A stretch of 64,000 nt of DNA from Planctomycetota bacterium (GCA_021800165.1 JAJYZF010000013.1:1-64000), one strand, 5' to 3'; shown: positions 49,114 to 60,186, counted from the stretch's first letter. Notes: a model not told the origin generated them from the sequence alone. Made by a program: numbers and translations.

Positions 49114-50622
49114 TCATCCTCCTGATTCCCCACTCCTCGCAGCCGCCGCCACATATCGGGCAATGGCCGCCAGCCGAGCCGGCCCATGATCCACCAGCGG
49201 TGCCGGATAATTGCGGCCTATGACACACCCGACCTGCTTTTGTAACGCCGCAGACATCCGCCACGGCTGGTGAATGCTTTGAACCGGTACGCCGCCAAGT
49301 TCGGGCAACCACCGCCTCACAAAAACACCCTGCGGATCAAAACGCTGGCCCTGCAAAATCGGATTCATCACCCGAAAGTAAGGTGCGGCATCGGTTCCGG
49401 TGCCCGCACTCCATTGCCACCCCCCCACATTGCTGGCCTGATCATAATCGACCAGCCATTGCCGGAAAAAATCCTCCCCCACCCGCCAGTGAACATCCAA
49501 ATCCTTCACCAGAAACATGGCGGTAATCATGCGCAGCCGATTGTGCATCCAGCCCGTCGCCGCCAGCGCGCGCATGGCCGCATCCACAATCGGATAGCCC
49601 GTCTCACCACGGCTCCATGCGGCCACCCGATCCGGCCTTTCCGGCCAGGCCAACCTGGCGTAGCGCCGTTGAAAGGCCTCCGTCGCCGTATGCGGATAAT
49701 GGAACAAAATCATGCGGTAAAATTCCCGCCAGATCAATTCCGCCAGCCAGGTCCCCGGCCCACCACGCTGGTCAAGCGCGGCCCCGCCACGCAAAGCCGC
49801 CACCACACACTGCCGAATGGAAACAGTCCCCGCATTCAAATGTGCCGACAATCGGGAACTACCCTCCACCGCCGGATAATTCCGCTGCGTCGCATACGCC
49901 CGCATAGGCCGCCCGCTAAACCCGGCCAGCATCGCCGCGGCACCCGATTCACCTGTGGGCAACGAATCCTCTACCGTAGCGTAACCCCAAGCACTCGCCG
50001 CGGGCACCGTATCGGCAGCGCAGCATAAGCCGGTTCCACGACGCGGCAGACCCGCCGCCTGCGTCGGCTTGGCCGCCAGGGCCGCCAGCCACGCCCGTTT
50101 GTACGGTGTAAACACGTGGTACACACTCTCCGCCCCCGTCAAGAGTTCAAATTCCTCAAAAATAACGGCGTCCTTGCACGCCCGCACCTGCATCCCCGCA
50201 TCCTGGGCCAACCGCGTCAACCGTCGATCCAGCGCCATTTGCCCCGGCTCATACTCTTTATTGAAAGTGATGCCGTGGGCCCGCAATTCTCTGGCCAAGG
50301 CCACAAGGGCCGCAGCAGGATCCGCACTCGTCAGAATTCTTAAGGGAATATTCAGATCCAGCAGCGTGCGCCGCAACTCGGTCAGCGCCGCCAGCCAGAA
50401 CCGCGCCTGAAATGGTCCCATGCAGCCCGCCGTGCTGGGAAACCAGCGGGTATCAATCACAAACACGCCCACCACGGCATCCGCCAGTCGGGCCGCCGCC
50501 GCCAACGCCGTGTTGTCACGTACACGAAAATCACGTCTGAACCAGTGCAGATAAACCGACAGAAACAGCCTCCTGGCCAGGCGACGGGCATCCACCAGCG
50601 CCCCCACCCTCACCTTTACCAA
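49114..50622 (-). CDS. phrB: deoxyribodipyrimidine photolyase
   Basis: LHWFRRDFRVRDNTAL; ELIWREFYRMILFHYP; GYPIVDAAMRALAATGWMHNRLRMITAMFLVKDL. Confidence 0.95.
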   Translation of the reverse strand: MVKVRVGALVDARRLARRLFLSVYLHWFRRDFRVRDNTALAAAARLADAVVGVFVIDTRWFPSTAGCMGPFQARFWLAALTELRRTLLDLNIPLRILTSADPAAALVALARELRAHGITFNKEYEPGQMALDRRLTRLAQDAGMQVRACKDAVIFEEFELLTGAESVYHVFTPYKRAWLAALAAKPTQAAGLPRRGTGLCCAADTVPAASAWGYATVEDSLPTGESGAAAMLAGFSGRPMRAYATQRNYPAVEGSSRLSAHLNAGTVSIRQCVVAALRGGAALDQRGGPGTWLAELIWREFYRMILFHYPHTATEAFQRRYARLAWPERPDRVAAWSRGETGYPIVDAAMRALAATGWMHNRLRMITAMFLVKDLDVHWRVGEDFFRQWLVDYDQASNVGGWQWSAGTGTDAAPYFRVMNPILQGQRFDPQGVFVRRWLPELGGVPVQSIHQPWRMSAALQKQVGCVIGRNYPAPLVDHGPARLAAIARYVAAAARSGESGG

Positions 50623-50695
50623 CTCGCCCGAGTTAACCCACAGTGGCGAGCCAAGCCGGGCTGCACGCCATCAAACACCGCCTGAGCCTTTTTCC

Positions 50696-51835
50696 CTACG
50701 GTGACTTAGGGGCCGGAACAAGTTGTGTACCCAGCATATCCAGGTCGTGCTGTAATCTCGCCCTCAGACGCTTGCGCACCGCGGCGGACAACTGTGATTT
50801 TCTGACAAATAAATTCAGATGAATGCCGCCCGCCAAAGGAATGCGAATCATCCCCATGATCGGATCCCCCGGTCGCGGCCCCACCGCGCTTAGCGGCCGG
50901 GGCGGCGCAATCACCAGATGCTCGCCCTCAATCCGCCACGTCATGCCCGTGGCCCCGCTGATCGCCGCCAGCGTCTGTTCCGCGCTGCCCCCGTCGGACC
51001 GCACATTCACCGTCGGAATGGCCAGATATAAGCCGGGAGCCGGGGCCAACCACAGGCCCGTCGCCCGCGCCAGATCCGCCAGCACCACCTGCAATGGCGC
51101 ATTGGCCGCGTGCACAAACACCGGCCGATGCAGTTGATGCCGCACCCACCGCGCCGCGCTGCTGACAAAAATCCGATCATGCCGCACATACCATACACAA
51201 TGCAAGGCCCGCGCATACGTATCTAAGGCCTGGGCCGCGGATTCCGGCAATTCCCGCCGCACCGCCGCCACAGCCGTGGCCTGCAAGGCCGCCGATACTA
51301 TCGGCAACCGCACCGCCGGTATGGGCTGGCCCAGTTGTTTCGCCAGATCCGCCGGCCATTGCGGATCAATCTGGACCACCGTTGACCCAGATACCGCCCG
51401 CAGCAAGTTAAGCTCCACCCAGGTGGCGCGCCGCCCGGTGCGCCGCAAGGCCCGCGAGGGCATCACCACCAACCGCCCGCCCACTTGGCGAATTCGCAAC
51501 GCCAGTTGGCTGACAATCGACTCCATCGCCGCCCGTACCGACACCGCTTTGAACCGGGCACTGATCAACGTGCGATCTCCCAGCGGCAAAAGCTGATAAA
51601 CGCGCTGCTGCACGTCAATGGAAATGCGGGCTTTGTCGGCCAGCGTCGCAAAGGCCTGCGGCACCGTGCAGGTTTTCAGATTCACACTGATGCGTTGGGC
51701 CAGCCTGCGCTGCAGGTAGATGGAATTTTCCCTCTTCACCGCCGCGGTTGTGGCCGCCGCCCCCCAAGAAGTCCCCGGCCCCAGCGCCAGCAACGCCAGC
51801 GCCACGCCCAACATCCATCGTGATTGCCGTGCCAT
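50696..51835 (-). CDS. secreted protein with STN/secretin-N-like repeats
   Basis: signal peptide; TCTVPQAFATLADKARISIDVQQRVYQLL and related later unit. Confidence 0.5.
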   Translation of the reverse strand: MARQSRWMLGVALALLALGPGTSWGAAATTAAVKRENSIYLQRRLAQRISVNLKTCTVPQAFATLADKARISIDVQQRVYQLLPLGDRTLISARFKAVSVRAAMESIVSQLALRIRQVGGRLVVMPSRALRRTGRRATWVELNLLRAVSGSTVVQIDPQWPADLAKQLGQPIPAVRLPIVSAALQATAVAAVRRELPESAAQALDTYARALHCVWYVRHDRIFVSSAARWVRHQLHRPVFVHAANAPLQVVLADLARATGLWLAPAPGLYLAIPTVNVRSDGGSAEQTLAAISGATGMTWRIEGEHLVIAPPRPLSAVGPRPGDPIMGMIRIPLAGGIHLNLFVRKSQLSAAVRKRLRARLQHDLDMLGTQLVPAPKSP

Positions 51836-51866
51836 TGAATTTCTCCGTAATTTCACCCGCGCCGCC

Positions 51867-53306
51867 CTACACCTTCAAGGCCACCTGATGTTCCAATCGG
51901 CCTACGTAACGATGGCGGATCGGTGCCACCGTGTTGGCGATGAACTCATCCACCTGTTCCACTGAGCGCCCAATGTAACGCCGCGGTTCCATGATCTTAT
52001 CCAGTTCCACCGCCGCAAACGCCGGATCCTGCCGCAGTCGCAGCAGCAAATCATTATCCAAACCCAGGTCCTTCACCCGCCCCGCCGCCGCCAGCGAATG
52101 TTTCCGAATTTTCTCGTGCAGATCCTGCCGATCACCGCCGGCCTTGGTTGCCGCCATCAGAATATTCTCCGTGGCCATAAAAGGCAGCTCCGCCATCAAA
52201 CGCTGATTGATCACCCGCACATTCACCACCAGTCCCCGCACCACATGAATCAAAATATCCAAAATGGAATCCGCCGCCAAAAACGCCTCCGGCACCGACA
52301 ACCGCTTGTTGGAAGAATCATCCAGGCTGCGCTCAAACATCTGCTGCCCCGCCGTGAGCATGGGTTGCAAAGCCAGCCCCATGAGCCAGCGTGCCAGGCC
52401 CGTCACCCGCTCGCTTAAAACCGGATTCCGTTTGTAGGCCATCGCCGAGGACCCCACCTGCTCATCTTCGAGCGGTTCATCCACTTCCTTAAACGCCGCC
52501 AGAATCCGAATGTCTTGCGACATCTTCTGCCCCGCGGCCGCTATGACCGCCAAACTCGCCAGAATTTGGGCATCAATCACCCGTGGGTACGTTTGGCCCG
52601 TTACCGGATGCACCCGCTGAAACCCCAGCCGCTCGGCCACCAGTTGTTCCAGCCGCTGGACCTTGCCATGATCGCCATCAAATAGTTCCAGAAACGAAGC
52701 CTGTGTGCCCGTGGTGCCCTTAATGCCGCGCAGCATCAACGTTTCCATCCGCAATTCAATATCCGCCAGCGCCAGTACAAAATCATAGCACCATAAAACC
52801 GCGCGCTTGCCCAGGGTGCTCGGTTGGGCCGGCTGCAAGTGGGTGTAGGAAAGCACCGGCAAGTCCTTCCATTGCTGGGCGAAGCGCGCCAGGCTGTCGA
52901 TAAGATTGGCCAGTTTCAAACGGATAATTTCCAGCCCGTCGCGCAGCAGCAGCACATCCGTGTTGTCCACCACATCCATGGAAGTCGCGCCCAGATGAAG
53001 AATCGGCTTGGCCAAAGGAGCCGCTTTGGCAAAAGTCTGCAAGTGGGCCATCACGTCATGGCGAAGACGCTGCTCCTGCCGCGCCGCTTCCTGATAGTCG
53101 ATGTCGTCCAGATGCGCACGCATCTGCTTAATCTGCTCATCCGTGATCGCCAACCCCAACTCCTTCTCCGCTTCCGCCAGAGCCAGCCAGACCCGTCGCC
53201 AGGTCGAAAACTTGCGCTGCGGCGAAAATACTTCCAGCATCTGCGCGGAAGCATTACGTGTTACCAAGGGATTTTCGTAAACACGGGAAGAAATTGATGC
53301 AGACAT
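51867..53306 (-). CDS. purB: adenylosuccinate lyase
   Basis: EQVGSSAMAYKRNPVLSERVTGLARW, LGATSMDVVDNTD. Confidence 0.95.
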   Translation of the reverse strand: MSASISSRVYENPLVTRNASAQMLEVFSPQRKFSTWRRVWLALAEAEKELGLAITDEQIKQMRAHLDDIDYQEAARQEQRLRHDVMAHLQTFAKAAPLAKPILHLGATSMDVVDNTDVLLLRDGLEIIRLKLANLIDSLARFAQQWKDLPVLSYTHLQPAQPSTLGKRAVLWCYDFVLALADIELRMETLMLRGIKGTTGTQASFLELFDGDHGKVQRLEQLVAERLGFQRVHPVTGQTYPRVIDAQILASLAVIAAAGQKMSQDIRILAAFKEVDEPLEDEQVGSSAMAYKRNPVLSERVTGLARWLMGLALQPMLTAGQQMFERSLDDSSNKRLSVPEAFLAADSILDILIHVVRGLVVNVRVINQRLMAELPFMATENILMAATKAGGDRQDLHEKIRKHSLAAAGRVKDLGLDNDLLLRLRQDPAFAAVELDKIMEPRRYIGRSVEQVDEFIANTVAPIRHRYVGRLEHQVALKV

Positions 53307-53622
53307 CGGCATATCCTTGAAAAAAGCTCCGACCCGGAGCCGGATGGAATAATAGCATAAATCCCGGAAAACTTGAATTGCCGCCGAAGCTTCCCGCGCC
53401 CTGGCCAATCACCGTCGTGTAAGCCGTTTAGGCTGTGGATCGCCCATCCGTTCTTGGCGCCTTCGCGTTTTCGGGTTTAAGATTTACCCCCGACGCGTGG
53501 CCACCGCCGACGCCCCAACATTAGAAAACACGCCTCCCCGCGGGTATACTGCCTTGGCGTTGGCCAAACGGCTGCGGCACCCGTTCGCTGCCGCAACCGC
53601 AGCGCCGATGGGGTTATAGCTC

Positions 53623-54543
53623 ATGAGTCTGAATTTTCAACCCGCCGTTTCTCTGCCGGTCGTCTCTGCTGCGCCGCCCGATCATACGCAGCCCGGCCGC
53701 AAGCCACCATGGCTAAAAGTGAAACTTCCCGGCGGCCACGGCTACACGCGCCTGCGGGCCATCGTGGATGAAAATCGTCTCCACACCGTCTGCGAATCGG
53801 CCCGCTGCCCCAACTTGGGTGAATGTTGGGGCCGGGGAACCGCCACCGTTATGATTCTCGGTGATGTCTGCACGCGAAGCTGCGGGTTTTGCCATATTGC
53901 CACCGGCCGGCCACCCGTACTCGACCTTGATGAGCCGCGACGGGTTGCTCAGGCCGCCGCCAAGTTGAATCTCAAGCACATGGTAATCACCTCCGTCAAC
54001 CGCGACGAATTGGCCGATGGCGGTTCGACGATATGGGCCGATACCATCAGCGCCGTCCGCCAGGCCTCGCCGACCACCCGCATTGAAGTGTTGATTCCCG
54101 ATTTTTGCGGCCACTGGGTGGATTTAGACCGCGTACTGGCGGCCAAGCCCGATATCCTCAACCACAACATGGAAACCGTGGCCGGCCAATATCCGCGGGT
54201 GCGACCGCAGGCCAAATATGCCCGTTCCCTGGAACTGCTCCGGCGGGCCAAGGACCAGGGCTTTACCACCAAAACCGGCTTAATGCTGGGCATTGGCGAA
54301 CAACCGGACGAATTGCTCCAAGCCCTGAAAGATATCCGGGCCGCACGGGTGGATATCCTTACGCTGGGCCAATACCTCCAACCCACACGAGACCATTTAC
54401 CCATCGACCGCTGGGTCACACCCGAAGAATTTGCCCATTGGAAAACTCTGGGACTGGAACTGGGCTTCACCGTGGTGGAATCCGGCCCGCTGGTCCGCTC
54501 CAGTTATCATGCCGACGAACAAGCTTCATCCGCTCATTTTTGA
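53623..54543 (+). CDS. lipA: lipoyl synthase
   Basis: CESARCPNLGECWGRGTATVMILGDVCTRSCGFCHI; DILTLGQYLQPT. Confidence 0.97.
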   Translation: MSLNFQPAVSLPVVSAAPPDHTQPGRKPPWLKVKLPGGHGYTRLRAIVDENRLHTVCESARCPNLGECWGRGTATVMILGDVCTRSCGFCHIATGRPPVLDLDEPRRVAQAAAKLNLKHMVITSVNRDELADGGSTIWADTISAVRQASPTTRIEVLIPDFCGHWVDLDRVLAAKPDILNHNMETVAGQYPRVRPQAKYARSLELLRRAKDQGFTTKTGLMLGIGEQPDELLQALKDIRAARVDILTLGQYLQPTRDHLPIDRWVTPEEFAHWKTLGLELGFTVVESGPLVRSSYHADEQASSAHF

Positions 54544-54671
54544 ACCACCCTCGCCAACCCTTCCACCCCTTCTCTCGCGCTAGCGCTTGGTCCCAGCCCG
54601 CCAGGCCCAGTCGATGGCCGCAGGCTCCCGCCCGCTACCATTGCCCGAGCGTTTACGGTAAAATCGACCCC

Positions 54672-55256
54672 ATGATGGACGCACAAAAATTAACCGCATT
54701 TCGGAAAATAGGCCTCCCGATCTTCATGGCTCTGCTGCTGGCACTTAGCCTTGGCTCCGCCTACGTTCTCACCAAAACCCGCCAGGCTAATGACGCCAGA
54801 CAGGCCGTGGCCGCAATGAATAAGACCATAGCGTCGGCAGGATTTGTACCGGTTTCTCCAGCGGCGCTGCATTTAAGCCCGGCGCGGCCGCTGCTCGCCT
54901 GGCAGCAAGGCCCGCCCGCCAATCGCCGCACGATCTATCGGTTTGTGGTGGCCCTGCCTGGTGCGGCTACCGCCACCGAGATCAAAATAGCCTGCCGCAA
55001 CCTCTACCAGGAAGTAGCCCGCCAACTACCACCCCTCCAGTGGACCAATCACAATATCGAAAAAATGCCCCGCCGGCCCACCCTTTATTGGTATTCCGGC
55101 GTCACGCCCAATCAACCCGGGTTTTTGTTGCTTGGAGCTATCAGACGCGGCCATAAACTTCAGGCTTTGTGCTACACCGGAACAGGTCCGCTCACCGCGC
55201 CGGATAATCTATTTTTTTCATACTTATTGGCCCGGCTGGAAAAGATTGCCCGGTAA
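54672..55256 (+). CDS. hypothetical membrane-anchored protein
   Basis: single N-terminal TM; trimmed from ORF 54105. Confidence 0.5.
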   Translation: MMDAQKLTAFRKIGLPIFMALLLALSLGSAYVLTKTRQANDARQAVAAMNKTIASAGFVPVSPAALHLSPARPLLAWQQGPPANRRTIYRFVVALPGAATATEIKIACRNLYQEVARQLPPLQWTNHNIEKMPRRPTLYWYSGVTPNQPGFLLLGAIRRGHKLQALCYTGTGPLTAPDNLFFSYLLARLEKIAR

Positions 55257-55304
55257 AACAGGCCACCCCCAATAGTTTTTTAACCCCATGCAACAGGTGT
55301 GCTC

Positions 55305-56879
55305 ATGCCAGCTATTTCCCGGATCATGCAACCCGCCCCCACCATGGCGATCGCCGCGTATTTAACCGCCGGCGCACTCTTGGGCCTTGTCCAGCCCGCT
55401 AAAATCCGGGCCGCCGTGCCCTATTACCAGGAACGCGCCCATTTTGTGCCGGAACAAATGGGACCCACCTGGCGCGATGATGCGGATGGTTTTCAACTTC
55501 GGCTCCCCGATCACTTCACCGGAACAGGCCGCCACGGCATGACCTTGGCCACCTATACATACCCCCTGCGGCACTGGGGCATGACCGTTCACCTGAGCCT
55601 GATGGCCCACCCGATCGGCCTTAAAAAATTGGCCCGGCAAACCATCGCCCTGGCGAAAAAAGATTTTCAGAAGGTGCAAGTCGTCAAAAATGTCCAACTG
55701 AAAGTCTCGGGGCGTCCGGCGGCGGAAATCGTGGTTCAGTTTTCCGCAATCTCCAATCACGCCCCGATCCGCCTGCTTAGGCAACAACTCATTGTTAAAC
55801 AAACCTCACAGCGATTTTATGTGCTTACCTTTTTCTGCCCCGCCGCGGACCAATCCACCACCATGCCCCTGTTCCAGCGCGTGATCCCCACTTTTCGCCT
55901 GCTCAACAAGCAAAAAATCGCCCTGCGGCGAATTGAGGCCATCGCCGCCGGACGCCACTGGCTCAAACAGCAAAGTGTTCATCACCTGTTACAACGCCTC
56001 AATAAATTGCCGCATCTGTACCGCGTGCAAATCAGACATTCCGACGTAGGCTACGTGCGCCTGCATGCCTACGCCGGACATCAGGACGGCTTCGGCGGGA
56101 TCTTTGTCACCACCAACTCCCGCACCTTTTTGCCCGGCGGCGTGGTGGAACTGGGAAAATCCGTTAATTTCTGGGCCTTTCATCATCAGCCGGGAGCCAA
56201 GGCCCCGCGGTTGGATTACAGCACTTTTTACGATGAAGCGGAAACAGTCATGCCCTTCCGCAATAAAGAACTCGCCATGCTCCATGACACGCGGGTGGTC
56301 ATCAACCCCAAAACCAAAAAGGCTACCTTGGTGCGAATTCCTACTCCATTCCCAGGCAAGGAAGTACATTGGCAAACCGAATTGGGGGTAGAGCAATCCG
56401 GTTTTTTCCCGATTCTCAGCCACGCCGCCCATCCCACCGGACAACTGGTGTATCGCTGCCTCATTCACGTCTCGCGCCAAAGCGACGCGGTAACCGTGGG
56501 GCAGGATAACAAGCCGCTCATTTTTTCCATCGGCCCGGGAATGCCCGCGGTGTTGCCGCCGGTGCTGAGCTATCTTTGGCCCAGACTCGTCAACCTCAAA
56601 AAACCCTCCCGGATGGCCTTTGTGGTTTTTGATACCAGTACCTCCCACCTGGGCCTTAACGTATTGGCCATGCTGGGCCAAAAGCGGGTCAACATCAATG
56701 GAGTCCGGAAAACGACCTACGAAGTCATGAGTCGGCTCAATCCCTTCACCACCCGCATGTGGGTCGATTCCGACGGACGAATTGTCAAAATGGCCAATCC
56801 CGATGGATCGGTCTGGCTTCCCACCACCGCCGCAAAAATGAAGGCGATGTGGGGACACCAGCTTGGCCAACTCCGCTGA
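55305..56879 (+). CDS. hypothetical secreted protein
   Basis: 525-aa ORF with N-terminal signal-like segment. Confidence 0.6.
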   Translation: MPAISRIMQPAPTMAIAAYLTAGALLGLVQPAKIRAAVPYYQERAHFVPEQMGPTWRDDADGFQLRLPDHFTGTGRHGMTLATYTYPLRHWGMTVHLSLMAHPIGLKKLARQTIALAKKDFQKVQVVKNVQLKVSGRPAAEIVVQFSAISNHAPIRLLRQQLIVKQTSQRFYVLTFFCPAADQSTTMPLFQRVIPTFRLLNKQKIALRRIEAIAAGRHWLKQQSVHHLLQRLNKLPHLYRVQIRHSDVGYVRLHAYAGHQDGFGGIFVTTNSRTFLPGGVVELGKSVNFWAFHHQPGAKAPRLDYSTFYDEAETVMPFRNKELAMLHDTRVVINPKTKKATLVRIPTPFPGKEVHWQTELGVEQSGFFPILSHAAHPTGQLVYRCLIHVSRQSDAVTVGQDNKPLIFSIGPGMPAVLPPVLSYLWPRLVNLKKPSRMAFVVFDTSTSHLGLNVLAMLGQKRVNINGVRKTTYEVMSRLNPFTTRMWVDSDGRIVKMANPDGSVWLPTTAAKMKAMWGHQLGQLR

Positions 56880-56992
56880 GGCACTGTCAAGACCGGCGGA
56901 AATTCCCGGCTGGTGATTGGCGCAGCCCTCCGCAATTGCATCTTTTGGCCCGCTGATGCGTTGGTCCCATCTGGTGGTAAGTGGTGTAGCCT

Positions 56993-57751
56993 ATGAAACG
57001 ATTTTTTACCAGAGTGCTGTGGATACTGATTCTGACCATCTTTATCGCCCTGGCGCTAAGCCTCACGCACTACATCATCTCGCGCCAATCGCAACTGGCT
57101 CGCCTGCTGCGCCAACGCGATCATTTGCGCAAGGTCATCGATCGCCTCACCGGGCGTACCCGCCGGGCGGAGCTGCTCGTCGATGGGCAGGTGATCTCCG
57201 GTACCGGAAAAGTTCTGCAAACCACACTGCTCTGGCGGGAATTTACCGTCGGTCCCCATGGCCGGCCGCTGCCGCTTCCCATGAAAAAAATTATCATCCC
57301 GGGCCACACGCCATTTGTCGATGGCTTTGTACTGAAATTTCAGGATAAATATGTGGAAAATGGCGATTTGCTCCGTGGTAAATCTCTGGCCTTCTTCCGC
57401 TGCATCTACGCCAACCAACAATCGCCCGACCAAGGAACTTCTTTGTATGGCCCGGATGGGGTACCGCTGGTGTTGACGAATAAAAATGGCCATCCCAATG
57501 GCCTGGAGCGCCAACTCTGGAACCGCATCGCCACCCTGATGCGACATCCACGCCAGTGCCCCAAATTTGGTTTGCAGTTGGTGCAGCAACAGGCCGTGTC
57601 CTTACCCGTGCGGCCCGGCAAACTCTACGAAATTTATCTCCAAAACGACGGTGGCTTGGAGTTTGTTCAGAAGCTCGGCGGATCTACACTGGTGCGGCAA
57701 CTACTCAAACAGGCCAGCCTGGGCCAAAACCGCGTGCTCTCCGCCCCATAG
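56993..57751 (+). CDS. hypothetical membrane-anchored protein
   Basis: N-terminal TM VLWILILTIFIALALSLTHYII. Confidence 0.6.
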   Translation: MKRFFTRVLWILILTIFIALALSLTHYIISRQSQLARLLRQRDHLRKVIDRLTGRTRRAELLVDGQVISGTGKVLQTTLLWREFTVGPHGRPLPLPMKKIIIPGHTPFVDGFVLKFQDKYVENGDLLRGKSLAFFRCIYANQQSPDQGTSLYGPDGVPLVLTNKNGHPNGLERQLWNRIATLMRHPRQCPKFGLQLVQQQAVSLPVRPGKLYEIYLQNDGGLEFVQKLGGSTLVRQLLKQASLGQNRVLSAP

Positions 57752-58063
57752 CCATCCCCCGTCACCGCAGCGACAGATCTACTCTCAACTTTCGCCAATC
57801 TCGCGCCGCGCCAGCCGTTCCCCCTCCCAGCAGCGCGCCAGGAAGGTGCTCAATACCTCCGCCACCCAACCGCTCTGATTATAAATGCAAAAAGGCGGTA
57901 CCATAAATTACATTTCCCATTCTACCGGCGGCTAAAATATATGGCGAATTATCGCCTAATTTCGGCCTGCAGCCCTACCGGGGCAACAGTTGCCGACAAA
58001 CAACATTGGATGGCGTTATTCGCCGTGTCATTATCACGGCTGGGGTCAACCGTCCAACCCGGA

Positions 58064-58471
58064 CTAAGACAACTCCACCCAATCAAAGGTTTCAGCCAAT
58101 CTCTTCCTCCCCGAATGGTCTTCAAGACGGGTCGTCGCCGATCTTATAATGCAATGGCTTGCGTCGTCTGGAATCGGATCATCCTGAATTAAAAAGCCCG
58201 CCGATTCAACCGCTTGCTTGCGGGCGTAAGCGATGCGCGAATCCCGCCCCGTTCCACGAAGGCCAAGCACCCGCCGAGCATCACACAATAAGTTTCCATA
58301 TCTGGCCGTACTGACTGAAATTCCTGCCTCAATCCCTCCGCTGTCCCGATTCCTGCGGAGCTTAAAATTTTCACTGGTTATCCTCGGCGGCGGTTTCCCC
58401 TGATAATGCACCCCACCGGGAATGTGACGCAAAAGCACGATCGCATCAGCATCCGTCGCAGACCCCGTCAT
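58064..58471 (-). CDS. hypothetical protein, third gene of TIGR04255 operon
   Basis: starts 16 bp after upstream stop; VLLRHIPGG...ITSENFKLRRNRDSGGIEAGISVS. Confidence 0.65.
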   Translation of the reverse strand: MTGSATDADAIVLLRHIPGGVHYQGKPPPRITSENFKLRRNRDSGGIEAGISVSTARYGNLLCDARRVLGLRGTGRDSRIAYARKQAVESAGFLIQDDPIPDDASHCIIRSATTRLEDHSGRKRLAETFDWVELS

Positions 58472-58486
58472 AGTGTCGTTCCTCGA

Positions 58487-58999
58487 TCATCCCTTCGACC
58501 CGAACCGACCCAGAATCCGCAGAAAAACTACATCATCGTCCTGAAGCGGCCGACCATCGTGGCAAATGATACCCTGCACGGGATCTTGGTTGTCATTCCG
58601 GCTGTACACGAAAGTGGCAATACCCGGCGTCTCAAGTTCCACTTCCAGATCTTCTCTGCCGCGCTGGCACTGCCACGCCAGCAAGACGCCCCCATCGGGC
58701 GTGGGGCGGACGTACGGCTCGGCAATCGCCGGCGCGTGCCGCAAGATTTCGTCAATCAGGCTTGCTGCGGAATTCAGAATATCAGCCTTAGCGACCAGCC
58801 CGCCTTCGGAGTCCCAATTGGGCTTAAGCGAACTAAGCCGGCGCAACTGCTCTAGAACCCCGCTTCGCCAAGTCGAAGCTGGTGCCAAAGCCGGCCGTAG
58901 CGGAACCGTGTCGGTCAGCAAGGCCCTGCTCGACGTAGTCGCCGAAGACCACCCCAACGGATCGCCGGCTATCTGTCGGTCGGATGCCAGTTCACTCAT
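58487..58999 (-). CDS. hypothetical protein with L..LKPNWDSEG and PTPDGGVLLAW motifs
   Basis: ATG overlaps stop of upstream gene (ATGAGTGA). Confidence 0.7.
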   Translation of the reverse strand: MSELASDRQIAGDPLGWSSATTSSRALLTDTVPLRPALAPASTWRSGVLEQLRRLSSLKPNWDSEGGLVAKADILNSAASLIDEILRHAPAIAEPYVRPTPDGGVLLAWQCQRGREDLEVELETPGIATFVYSRNDNQDPVQGIICHDGRPLQDDDVVFLRILGRFGSKG

Positions 59000-59825
59000 A
59001 CTTGTATCCCCATTCCTTGTGCATTTCCTCACTGGTAAGGCAGTGAAAACCCTTGACTACCCATTCCCGCCCCAAATCTAGCCAATCCACAATCTGGTCG
59101 CCTGCTGCACCGCCTGGTGCGCCCCGGGCCGTGAGGCGAAAATCTATCACCAAATCGCCTGAATCCAGCTTCACCGGCCCATTGACCATTATGTGCAGGC
59201 GTCCTTTATTCCCGGCTATGGGAAAGGAGGCCATATACCCAATGCTGTCGCCGCCCGGCAAAAATTCCGTGGTATGCTTTGCCGCCAAGCTTGGGAAGCA
59301 GCATTGAAATGTCTCGTCCAGATCCCCCTCGATGGGAATGCGGTTCACATAGGTAACCTCGCATTGATTGGGCGTTAACGCGCCAAGTTCACACTCTTTT
59401 ACAAAATCGGTGAATATCCCAAAATATTTAAGAAATTCTTTGCGATTCGCCTCATACGAGGGGTACCGCCGCTGTTTTGAGTCTGATCGCATCCAGTTCT
59501 GCATAAATCGGTCCGCCTGCAACTGAATACCGCGTTCCCCCCTGCCGTCGACCGGGCTCGGAGCATCCTTGAACCAGGCTCTCGGCAAGAGTAAACTTCC
59601 GCCAAAACGCCACTGCAACGGATTAATAACGATCGGCTGTGCCGGTATTGACTCGATCACCGACGGCACCGGCGGATATTCCTCCACTACCGGAAACGAA
59701 TCCCGAATTTTGCTCCAAAATAGGCCATAGTCTGTGATACGCATTTTAATAAGCGGAGCGAACTGAACAGACAACAGGGTCTCCACCACCGGGGGCATCG
59801 TGAATTTTGGCATTCCCAACGTCAT
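58992..59825 (-). CDS. TIGR04255-family protein
   Basis: N-terminal PPVVETLLSVQFAPL; C-terminal LTSEEMHKEWGY. Confidence 0.8.
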   Translation of the reverse strand: MTLGMPKFTMPPVVETLLSVQFAPLIKMRITDYGLFWSKIRDSFPVVEEYPPVPSVIESIPAQPIVINPLQWRFGGSLLLPRAWFKDAPSPVDGRGERGIQLQADRFMQNWMRSDSKQRRYPSYEANRKEFLKYFGIFTDFVKECELGALTPNQCEVTYVNRIPIEGDLDETFQCCFPSLAAKHTTEFLPGGDSIGYMASFPIAGNKGRLHIMVNGPVKLDSGDLVIDFRLTARGAPGGAAGDQIVDWLDLGREWVVKGFHCLTSEEMHKEWGYKYE

Positions 59826-60004
59826 CTTCACAGACTCCAACGGCCCTTGCCCGACGCCTTCCGTAGTGAGCCGAGGTGTGCCCTAAACGCAGGCGGCATG
59901 TGCGTTGGGCCGGGCTGCACCAATCTCCATGTTCTCCCAATGACGCCCGAAAGTCAATATAGGGGGTGGGCTAGGCCTGATGAAAATATCCGTCGCCTCG
60001 CATC

Positions 60005-60068
60005 TCCCGAGGCATCGGGATTCCGCCACCGTCCAGCCCGGTCCCGGAGATCCCGACATTGGTCGGGA
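60005..60068. repeat. two TCCCGA..TCGGGA hairpins (copies E1a 60005-60020, E1b 60051-60068)
   Basis: TCCCGA-ggca-TCGGGA and TCCCGA-cattgg-TCGGGA. Confidence 0.6.
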
Positions 60069-60186
60069 GACCGTGGCGCAGCAGACTTCCGCCGGGCAAA
60101 CAAAAAAAATGACCTGCGCTCCCGCCGCCGCTCCCCCCAACGTGCCCCCTTTCCTGATATCTCCTTCTGCTCGCCTGTTGAGCCAC

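Noticed and set aside
55989-56870. 293-aa minus-strand ORF
   Set aside because: Overlaps a longer plus-strand secreted-protein ORF with signal-like N-terminus; no motif.
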